From an uncultured Verrucomicrobiales bacterium (lineage in GTDB: Bacteria; Verrucomicrobiota; Verrucomicrobiia; Verrucomicrobiales; DEV007): a stretch of 5,972 nucleotides of DNA. The translations under genes were made by a program, and so were the position numbers. The stretch lies in NCBI GenBank assembly GCA_937893785.1, contig CALCSP010000674.1, positions 1 through 5,972 of the forward strand, in the 5' to 3' direction. The first letter of the stretch is position 1; each line of letters begins with the position of its first letter. The notes beneath the pieces were generated by a model, which saw nothing but the letters and a program-made list of their open reading frames with translations, did no database searches and was not told where the DNA came from. Positions 1-5,597 of the stretch are shown one piece after another.

Positions 1-107
1 TCATAGCGAAAACGGCGAATGACGCCACCTATAAGGAAGGGGATTGTTCACATTATTGTGACCAAGTGAAACGCATTAGCGTTCAATCAATCCAAGTAGA
101 AATATAA
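1..107. other. Unassigned left-edge sequence
   Basis: No gene can be called here. Plus-strand frame 3 is open from the window edge to a TAA at 105-107 (34 codons), so this could be the tail of a gene entering from the left, but the peptide matches no family I know. Minus-strand frames offer only very short ORFs, the longest a GTG-started 16-codon frame ending at position 1. Two small inverted repeats lie side by side: TCACA-N4-TGTGA at 48-61 and AACGC-N4-GCGTT at 70-83. Neither is followed by a T-run on either strand. It may be intergenic sequence or the end of a dispersed repeat. Confidence 0.3.
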
Positions 108-142
108 GCGTCACAGACGGCATAAATTGCCTATCCTCGACG

Positions 143-168
143 ACTTTACCCAGACTTTGCGGTAAAGT
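143..168 (-). terminator. Hairpin directly after the cluster's last stop codon
   Basis: A perfect 8-bp inverted repeat, ACTTTACC (143-150) and GGTAAAGT (161-168), encloses a 10-nt loop. In the minus-strand transcript it begins immediately after the TAA of the DUF4340 gene (171-169). Its position suggests transcript termination or 3'-end protection of the four-gene mRNA. However, the stem has only three G-C pairs and no U-tract follows, so it is not a standard intrinsic terminator. It could also be a chance hairpin. Confidence 0.35.
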
Positions 169-1647
169 TTACTCTCCTGATGGATCAGGAGCAGCTGTTG
201 CTGGCACTTTTTCCGCTGCACCCTCATCAGCAGGAGGCTCCTCAGTCGTTTTATCGCCGGCATCTGGAGCAGATTCTGCTTCCTCCTCAGTGGATTCATC
301 AGGCAGCGCCGACACACCCGGAGTGATCCCGGGAATGCCCACGCCCGGCAATCCGGGAATCGTGCCACCGGGAGGCAAGCTAGACGGCGAATCGATGGCA
401 GCGGGATCTTCGGACTTCTCCTTCTTCTTTACTAACTCATCACGCTTTTTGAAGAATTTCTCGGCACTCCAGTTATCCACTTCGTAGACAATCCCAGCAA
501 AGCGCTTCTCATTATCCAGCTTTTCCTTTAAACGTTTCTGCTCCTGAGCAAATTCATCATCGCGCTGTTTCGTAAGATCCGCAGCAGTTTTGTTCTGCTC
601 TTCAAGGCTCTTCTTGTCCTCTTCACTCGCATCAGCCGCAATTTCCTGAACTTTCTCATCATCTTGTGCCTCGCGCTTCTCTGCCAACTGCGCACTGACA
701 TCATAACTCAGGTAATAGCGGGCATCAGATAGGGTTGCCTCTTCTTCTTCACTGTCAACATTCTCGCCAGGCCCTTTACCGAGCTTGAGTTCATATTTAA
801 AACCATCAAAAGTGCTCACCGTGGCAAGAGTCGGTTCATTCAGACCCGTCTTCTCATCTTTAGCCGCATCACCTACCACCACGTCTTTAAAACTGAAGGA
901 CGCAAAAGGAGCAGTGATCGACCCCGTGTTTGTGGTGTTTAACTCCTCATCATCGGCCAGACCAACCATACTCACGTCAGAACCTTCTTCTTTACGGTCA
1001 AACTTGAACTCGGTTCCATCCCCATGAACCAGAGTGACCCCCTTTGGTTTCTGGATAGCGAAAGGATTACGCTCAAGCCATGAACTCGGCTTAGCATCGA
1101 TATCATAAAGGGCATCGGAGACGATAAATACCTGCTTCTCATTACCGGGAACGCGAACGTAGCGACCGTTCCCTCCACCTTGACGCCCAGACTGATCAGT
1201 CGCTCCAGAATAGCGCTTGCCAATCATTAATGACCCGGCTGTAGCACCACCGTCCTTATTCATTGAAACCAAGACCCCTCCCTTCTCTTTGTCGCTCTCA
1301 TTCAACTCAAACCGACCGTATTTGCTGGGAGCTGCACGAATTACCTCGGCCACCTGAAGGTCACGGAAATTCTTCAGTATCCTGCTAATTTTCGTGAAAT
1401 CCGCAATATAGCCACCGCGGTTTGCAACCGTCCACTTACCCTCCTTGCGCTCAAGCTCAACAGAATCATCACTGCCAGTGATCACCACGCTTGAAACCTC
1501 ATTAACCGGAAGCCCATCGAGTAGATTAGCCCCCAAAACAAGGCCTTCGCCATCATCTTTCTTGGAGCCATTGCCTCCCGTCAATACTGCAATAATTATG
1601 GCTGCTGCCAGAAGAGCACCAAGAACCACCAACTGTTTTGCTTTCAT
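169..1647 (-). CDS. DUF4340 domain-containing membrane-anchored protein of a Gld-type ABC system
   Basis: This 492-residue protein is the last gene of the cluster. Residues about 6-24 form one hydrophobic helix after a short basic start (MKAKQ), with no lipobox cysteine. It is probably an inner-membrane anchor or uncleaved signal, leaving the rest in the periplasm; the whole protein lacks cysteine. The stretch KWTVANRGGYIADF near residue 71, followed by a helix ending near 100, is typical of the DUF4340 family (Pfam PF14238), whose genes commonly sit beside GldG-like genes. Residues about 320-385 are rich in Glu, Lys and Gln and look like a coiled coil inserted before a final conserved-looking part (VYEVDNWSAEKFFKKRDELV). 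From about 407 to the end the chain is low complexity: a Pro/Gly stretch (IPGLPGVGIPGITPG, about 428-443), then an acidic Pro/Ala/Glu tail. The start is supported by the membrane helix beginning at once and a weak AAAGG site upstream. The family's biochemical role is unknown; an accessory role in the transporter is inferred from context. Confidence 0.88.
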   Translation of the reverse strand: MKAKQLVVLGALLAAAIIIAVLTGGNGSKKDDGEGLVLGANLLDGLPVNEVSSVVITGSDDSVELERKEGKWTVANRGGYIADFTKISRILKNFRDLQVAEVIRAAPSKYGRFELNESDKEKGGVLVSMNKDGGATAGSLMIGKRYSGATDQSGRQGGGNGRYVRVPGNEKQVFIVSDALYDIDAKPSSWLERNPFAIQKPKGVTLVHGDGTEFKFDRKEEGSDVSMVGLADDEELNTTNTGSITAPFASFSFKDVVVGDAAKDEKTGLNEPTLATVSTFDGFKYELKLGKGPGENVDSEEEEATLSDARYYLSYDVSAQLAEKREAQDDEKVQEIAADASEEDKKSLEEQNKTAADLTKQRDDEFAQEQKRLKEKLDNEKRFAGIVYEVDNWSAEKFFKKRDELVKKKEKSEDPAAIDSPSSLPPGGTIPGLPGVGIPGITPGVSALPDESTEEEAESAPDAGDKTTEEPPADEGAAEKVPATAAPDPSGE

Positions 1648-1657
1648 TGTAAAATTG

Positions 1658-1670
1658 CCTTTAAACCTTT
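1658..1670 (-). promoter_or_regulatory. Weak ribosome-binding-site candidate for the DUF4340 gene
   Basis: On the minus strand, AAAGG occurs twice (1670-1666 and 1662-1658) in the 32-bp gap after the GldG-like gene. The nearer copy lies 10 nt before the ATG at 1647, a little long but usable. It is the only purine-rich, Shine-Dalgarno-like element I find upstream of any of the five starts in the window. Confidence 0.35.
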
Positions 1671-1679
1671 GACTTTCAG

Positions 1680-3674
1680 TTAACGTGCAAAAATTTTCAT
1701 GCGCCGGAAAACCAGATGCAAAATACCGATGACGGCTACCAGTATGGGAATCCCCGCAATATTGTAATTCTTTATCCTGTTTTCGATCCTGCGTATATCC
1801 TTTCGAAGGTCTCGCTGCAGCTCTCGCTTGCGTTTTGCCGCCGTAACCTCTTGTGCTCTTAACTCCTTAATCTTATCAGACGCTTCGGCTGAAAGAACAA
1901 TCATCTGATTATTGCCCTGATTTTGCATCAGTTCGGATATTTCCCTGGAAAGCTCATTTGCCTTTTCGTCCACTTTCCGAATCTCCTCAGTGAGCTCCTT
2001 TGAAGCCTCATCCCGTAACTCCTTGAACTTACTAAAAGGCCTACCACCGCTGCCACGAGCGCGAATGGAAGTCAGATTTGCGCCACCTGCAGCCTGTTCC
2101 ACTGCCCCTTCAAGCAATGGGAGGTTATGATTCCGATACGCAGCAGCACGCCCAAACATGTCACGGGCAACAGAGAGATCATCAAAAAGCATATCGGAAT
2201 CTGCGACCAGAAACACACTACCTTCACCCTGCGATTTTTTAAGCCATTCTTCCGTGGGTTTCTCTTCAGATTCCTCAGATTCCTCAGATTCCTCAGATTC
2301 CTCAGATTCCTCAGATTTCGGCTTACCTTGAGGAAAAGCGGTTTTAAATTCCCCACTCAGGCGCAAAGCCAGTGGGTATTCCTTTCCGGAGGCCTTGAAG
2401 TTCGCCACCAACTGCTCAGGCCCGAATTGCGCAGCCTGAGGCGCAACCAGCTGGGATGACGCACTTGATTGAATCAGGGTATCCACATTAATCCCCTCTT
2501 TGCTGTCGACATAGAAAACCCCGGACATATACATCAGAAAATTGCGCATTGATCCGGTAAGAGAATCATCACTATCGATACCTGCACTTGTTACCGTCAT
2601 GACAGTGGGATTCGTGCGCCCCTGCCCCTGTGACTCCTCGTAACTCCTGTCGGCAAGCACCTGATTGGATTCAAAGTTCACTCCCCAAGCAGGCAGCAGT
2701 TTATCTAGATTGGAGGATGTGGGAACACCTCCGGGCTGTTGGCCACCAAAAGGTTGACGCTGGGGCTGAGACTGTGCAGCAACGGCACTGAATGCGTCTA
2801 GGAATGCAACAATGCGTCCCCCTCTCAGTAGAAATTGATCAAGTGCAAACTGGGTGTTTTCGCTAATTCCAGCTGGGTGGACTAACACCACCACATCAAT
2901 ATCATCGGCAATTTCCTCAACATCAAGACCAAGGTCAACAAGGTTGCTTTCACCATCAGTAAGGTCCGCATCATAATCTCTGCGCAATGCGGTGTAAAAC
3001 TGCCATGGTGGACGCTGCTGCTGGCGCGCCTGCGGATTGAACGGAGCCGGTGGAGGACCTCCAGTCACCGGTAAGGCACTCATGACAGCTACCTTCGGGG
3101 CCTCTTCTCGAGTAACCTCCAGAATGGCTCTGGATATGTCGTATTCGAGCATTTGCTCATTACCCGGTGAAACGAAAGGAATCGATGACTTACGATCCAG
3201 ACAACTGATAGAAATACCAAGATAGGCATCCTCGCCAAGTCTGCCTGGAATGCCTCTTAGGTTATTAAGCTTTGCACTATCCTCTTCATCGGTTTCCGGC
3301 TGGGGGTCAATTCTTTCAATCTGGAGAAATTCATCCTTAGACCTGCGCGCATATTCATCAAGAAGCGCATCCACCCGTTTGGCGTAGATCGTTAACTCCG
3401 GCGGCATGTTATCCTTGTCCTTGGAGACGAAAAAAGAAACTTTCACCTCGGCATCAAGCCCCTCAAGAATTTCAAGAGTACCATCGGAAAGCGTGTGAAG
3501 TTTGTCCTCGGTCAGGTCAACCTTTCCCGGAACCTTGCTGATGATGATATTGAGTGTCACCAAAAGCGCAAAAACGATAATTGCTCCAATAAAGGAAAAC
3601 AACCATGACGGGGCTTTGCTGCCCTTGATTACGCTAGAACTTTCTGTGGATGAGGTATCGGTCTCGTCAGCCAT
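1680..3674 (-). CDS. GldG-like ABC transporter auxiliary protein
   Basis: This 664-residue protein belongs to the GldG / ABC_transp_aux family (Pfam PF09822), a large extracytoplasmic companion of ABC-2 exporters. A charged, Ser/Thr-rich cytoplasmic tail precedes a membrane helix at about 25-46. The family hallmark follows directly: KVDLTEDKLHTLSDGT (about 51-66), where the domain enters the periplasm. The Rossmann-like core shows VVVLVHPAGIS (about 260-270) and GGRIVAFLDAFS (about 284-296); VFLVADSDMLFDD lies near 487. There is one cysteine (about 158). Low-complexity insertions include Pro/Gln-rich stretches at about 203-225 and 300-322 and six Ser-Glu-Glu repeats at about 454-471. Residues about 560-635 are highly charged and probably coiled-coil, leading to a second membrane helix (about 640-658) and a short basic end. 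It lies 23 bp after the permease and 32 bp before the DUF4340 gene. In Flavobacterium GldG works with GldA and GldF in gliding; here no gliding role can be assumed. Substrate is unknown. Confidence 0.9.
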   Translation of the reverse strand: MADETDTSSTESSSVIKGSKAPSWLFSFIGAIIVFALLVTLNIIISKVPGKVDLTEDKLHTLSDGTLEILEGLDAEVKVSFFVSKDKDNMPPELTIYAKRVDALLDEYARRSKDEFLQIERIDPQPETDEEDSAKLNNLRGIPGRLGEDAYLGISISCLDRKSSIPFVSPGNEQMLEYDISRAILEVTREEAPKVAVMSALPVTGGPPPAPFNPQARQQQRPPWQFYTALRRDYDADLTDGESNLVDLGLDVEEIADDIDVVVLVHPAGISENTQFALDQFLLRGGRIVAFLDAFSAVAAQSQPQRQPFGGQQPGGVPTSSNLDKLLPAWGVNFESNQVLADRSYEESQGQGRTNPTVMTVTSAGIDSDDSLTGSMRNFLMYMSGVFYVDSKEGINVDTLIQSSASSQLVAPQAAQFGPEQLVANFKASGKEYPLALRLSGEFKTAFPQGKPKSEESEESEESEESEESEEKPTEEWLKKSQGEGSVFLVADSDMLFDDLSVARDMFGRAAAYRNHNLPLLEGAVEQAAGGANLTSIRARGSGGRPFSKFKELRDEASKELTEEIRKVDEKANELSREISELMQNQGNNQMIVLSAEASDKIKELRAQEVTAAKRKRELQRDLRKDIRRIENRIKNYNIAGIPILVAVIGILHLVFRRMKIFAR
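2266..2319. repeat. 9-bp tandem repeat, six units, coding for Ser-Glu-Glu
   Basis: The plus-strand unit TCAGATTCC occurs five times perfectly (2266-2310), followed by a sixth copy with one mismatch (2311-2319). Read on the minus strand inside the GldG-like gene it encodes six consecutive Ser-Glu-Glu units (residues about 454-471). The unit is a multiple of three, so copy-number change would lengthen or shorten an acidic linker without a frameshift. The near-identical codons (TCT GAG GAA) point to recent slippage expansion rather than selection of each residue. Confidence 0.95.
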
Positions 3675-3697
3675 TTTAAAATTAACAGGTTACAGAC

Positions 3698-4447
3698 TCA
3701 GGAACGCTTGGTTTTAATAACGATACTGGTAAGAAAAAGGCAGAATCCTATCAGTGAGGCAAAGAAGGCTATGTTGGGCAAGGTCACCACACCGCGCTTG
3801 ATGTCATTGTAGTGAGAAAACATGCTGAGCGAGGAAATGGCATCAGATAACTTTCCTCCAAGAATGTCCGTAAAATAATCCTGCACGGGTGGAACAGCCA
3901 ACAGGAGCATCAGAAAACAGATCGTCACCGATATAATCAGGCATGCGACCACACTTCGGGTAAATGCGCTAACCGAACAAGTGATCGCAAGACAGGCTGC
4001 ACCATACAGAAAAGTCGCAAGGTAACCGCCAATCACCTTCCCATTATCAGGGTCACCTAGGTAGGAAACCGTAATAACAATAGGGAACGAACAGATGATC
4101 GCTATGGTAATTACGGCCAGACCGGCAAGAAACTTGCCGACGATTGCCTGCCAAGGTGCCATCGGCATGGTCAGAAGTAGCTCAACAGTGCCGGTGCGAT
4201 GCTCCTCAGACCAAAGGCGCATCCCAACTGCTGGAGCAAGAAACATCAACAACCAGGCAGGCCAGAGGAAAAAAGTAAACTCCAGAGAAGCGTCCTGCGC
4301 ACCCGGGTCAAAGAAGTTGCGGAACCAAAAGGTCAACGCCATGGCCAACACGACAAAAATCACGATGAACACGTAGGCAAGCATCGAGTTGAACTGCGCC
4401 TTGAGTTCTCGCTTGAAGATAATCCAGATATTTCTCGGTGCAGACAT
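3698..4447 (-). CDS. ABC-2 type permease of a Gld-type transporter (GldF-like)
   Basis: This 249-residue integral membrane protein is the permease partner of the adjacent ATPase, predicted to act in the inner membrane as a dimer because only one permease gene is present. Six hydrophobic segments are visible at about 22-42, 57-77, 105-130, 140-160, 166-186 and 224-244. After the second comes WSEEHRTGTVELLLTMP (about 79-95), the conserved cytoplasmic segment of ABC-2 permeases (PF12679 / GldF-like) expected to contact the ATPase. SHYNDIKRGVV (211-221), before the last helix, is also typical of this subfamily. The amphipathic start (IWIIFKRELKAQFNS) is normal for the family and supports the ATG at 4447, although no Shine-Dalgarno site precedes it. 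The gene begins 59 bp after the ATPase stop and ends 23 bp before the GldG-like gene. The length is normal and the reading frame is intact. Confidence 0.93.
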   Translation of the reverse strand: MSAPRNIWIIFKRELKAQFNSMLAYVFIVIFVVLAMALTFWFRNFFDPGAQDASLEFTFFLWPAWLLMFLAPAVGMRLWSEEHRTGTVELLLTMPMAPWQAIVGKFLAGLAVITIAIICSFPIVITVSYLGDPDNGKVIGGYLATFLYGAACLAITCSVSAFTRSVVACLIISVTICFLMLLLAVPPVQDYFTDILGGKLSDAISSLSMFSHYNDIKRGVVTLPNIAFFASLIGFCLFLTSIVIKTKRS

Positions 4448-4506
4448 TGGATGAATTGGGAAAATGTAATTTGGTTGAATGAAAGAGTAGACTCAGCAGG
4501 GTCTTT

Positions 4507-5448
4507 TTATTCGCTCAAGCTGGTATCGGCCACGGTGATCTCGCGGAACACATCATCAAGGCGCCCTGGTTCGACGTGCAGTTCCTCAAGCACGAGTTGC
4601 TTTTGCTTACAAAGCTCAAAAATTTCTTTGGAAAGACTATCGCCCGACTTTGCCGGCAGAACTTTACCGATAAAACCATTCTCACCCTTATCATCGCCCA
4701 AAACATCAGCTGCACCAGAAAGACCGGCAAGTTCTGAGCGAATGCCTGAACCTGCCATTCCCGTGATTCTTACTGCCACTGCCCCGGCACCGCGTGACCT
4801 CGCCTTAAGCTCATCCGGCGTGCCATCTGCCACGACACGCCCCTGATCAATAATAATTGCCCGCGTACATGCAGCCTCAACCTCCTCAAGAATGTGCGTT
4901 GAAAAGATGATCACCTTCCCCTCACCCATTCGCTTGATCAGAGAGCGAACTTCCTGCTTTTGGTTAGGGTCAAGCCCGTCAGTCGGCTCATCCAGGATAA
5001 GGATATCCGGATCGTGTAGTATAGACTGCGCAAGGCAGGTACGATGACGATAACCTTTGGATAGAGTATCGATATTCTGGTTGCGCACCGGATCTAGAAA
5101 ACAGGTATCCAGAGCACGCTCTACATCCTCTTCGCCCTTGCCGCGCAACTCCGCCATGAAACGAAGAAACGCAACAACAGTCATATCTGCATAAAGAGGG
5201 GCTGCCTCGGGCAGGTAACCAATCTTGGCCTTGGCCACAATTGGCGCATTGACAACATCAGCACCATCAACACTGATTTTCCCATCAGTTGGTGGAATAT
5301 AACCAGTAATCATCCGCATTGTCGTGGATTTACCCGCACCGTTTGGACCAAGAAAACCGAGCACCTCGCCCTTCTTTACGGTAAATGAAATATTGTCGAC
5401 TGCGGTATTGTGCCCGAAGCGTTTGGTAAGATGCTCTACTTCAATCAT
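4507..5448 (-). CDS. ABC transporter ATP-binding protein (GldA-like)
   Basis: This 313-residue cytoplasmic ATPase is expected to power the permease encoded next to it. All nucleotide-binding motifs are present: Walker A GPNGAGKST (34-42), a Q-loop region GYLPE with Glu81 in place of Gln, the signature LSKGYRHR (129-136) in place of LSGGQ, Walker B ILILDEP (149-155, Asp153 and Glu154), the D-loop GLDP (158-161) and the switch His185 in FSTHILEE. The GYLPE and LSKGY variants are usual in the GldA / ABC-2 exporter branch and do not indicate inactivation. Residues about 220-313 form an extra C-terminal domain ending in GRLDDVFREITV, the conserved tail of this branch. The ATG at 5448 gives the standard MIEVEHLTKRFG opening; no good Shine-Dalgarno site precedes it. 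It is the first gene of the cluster and faces away from xth, so the promoter should lie in the 149-bp gap. Substrate cannot be deduced. Confidence 0.95.
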   Translation of the reverse strand: MIEVEHLTKRFGHNTAVDNISFTVKKGEVLGFLGPNGAGKSTTMRMITGYIPPTDGKISVDGADVVNAPIVAKAKIGYLPEAAPLYADMTVVAFLRFMAELRGKGEEDVERALDTCFLDPVRNQNIDTLSKGYRHRTCLAQSILHDPDILILDEPTDGLDPNQKQEVRSLIKRMGEGKVIIFSTHILEEVEAACTRAIIIDQGRVVADGTPDELKARSRGAGAVAVRITGMAGSGIRSELAGLSGAADVLGDDKGENGFIGKVLPAKSGDSLSKEIFELCKQKQLVLEELHVEPGRLDDVFREITVADTSLSE

Positions 5449-5597
5449 GCCCCAGAGAGAAAAATGGATTCAAGACGATGAAATGTTCAAAAAAGATTAT
5501 TCCTTGGCTAAAACGTCACCAAGTGGGCAATTTGTTTATCCACAAATCACTTTTTTTCAACTAGAAATCCTTCCCAACTCAACCACACCACCTTGAA
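5449..5597. promoter_or_regulatory. Divergent intergenic region with weak promoter candidates
   Basis: This 149-bp, AT-rich gap separates the start of the ABC cluster (minus) from xth (plus) and should hold both promoters. For the minus strand, AATAAT (5501-5496, five of six matches to the sigma-70 -10 box) sits 15 nt from a poor TTGGTG (5522-5517). Alternatively TTGAAA (5560-5555, five of six matches to -35) pairs with a poor TAAACA (5538-5533) at 16 nt. I see no convincing plus-strand promoter. A run of seven T lies at 5551-5557. These assignments are tentative because promoter consensus in this lineage is uncertain. Confidence 0.3.
5530..5547 (+). promoter_or_regulatory. DnaA-box-like 9-mer inside a small dyad
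   Basis: TTATCCACA at 5536-5544 matches the E. coli DnaA-box consensus exactly. It overlaps a perfect 6-bp inverted repeat with a 6-bp spacer, ATTTGT (5530-5535) and ACAAAT (5542-5547). The site lies 53 nt upstream of the xth start and overlaps one candidate minus-strand promoter. It is a single site, so it is not an origin; it could be a regulatory DnaA site, an operator for another regulator, or chance. Confidence 0.3.

Noticed and set aside
48..61. Possible CRP-type site
   Set aside because: The arms are in the opposite order (TCACA-N4-TGTGA) and the spacing is wrong for a CRP site, which needs TGTGA-N6-TCACA.
473..481. Second DnaA-box-like sequence TTATCCACT
   Set aside because: It has one mismatch and lies inside the DUF4340 coding region, where it simply encodes part of EVDNW.
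169..1647. DUF4340 protein as a lipoprotein
   Set aside because: There is no cysteine after the hydrophobic segment; the protein has none at all.
2072..2356. Minus-strand frame with repeated Asn-Leu-Arg units resembling a leucine-rich repeat
   Set aside because: It is another frame of the same 9-bp DNA repeat inside the GldG-like gene and lacks a real leucine-rich-repeat pattern.
2127..2459. Plus-strand open frame with repeated Phe-Leu-Arg units
   Set aside because: It is the antisense reading of the Ser-Glu-Glu repeat in the GldG-like gene; the periodic peptide follows from the 9-bp repeat.
4199..4846. Plus-strand open frame of 215 codons
   Set aside because: It lies antisense across the ATPase C-terminus, the 59-bp gap and the permease start, and is Ser/Arg/Pro-rich with no domain pattern. 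The minus-strand frames carry clear family motifs.
4507..5448. Inactive ATPase because of altered Q-loop (Glu81) and LSKGY signature
   Set aside because: Both variants are usual in the GldA-like branch, and Walker A, Walker B, D-loop and switch His are all intact.
169..5448. Claim that the host glides because Gld-like genes are present
   Set aside because: GldA/F/G-like families occur widely in non-gliding bacteria, and none of the core gliding or type IX secretion genes (for example gldK, gldL, gldM, gldN) is in the window.
5449..5597. Replication origin suggested by the DnaA-box-like 9-mer
   Set aside because: Only one box is present, with no cluster of boxes, no defined unwinding region and no dnaA or dnaN neighbour.
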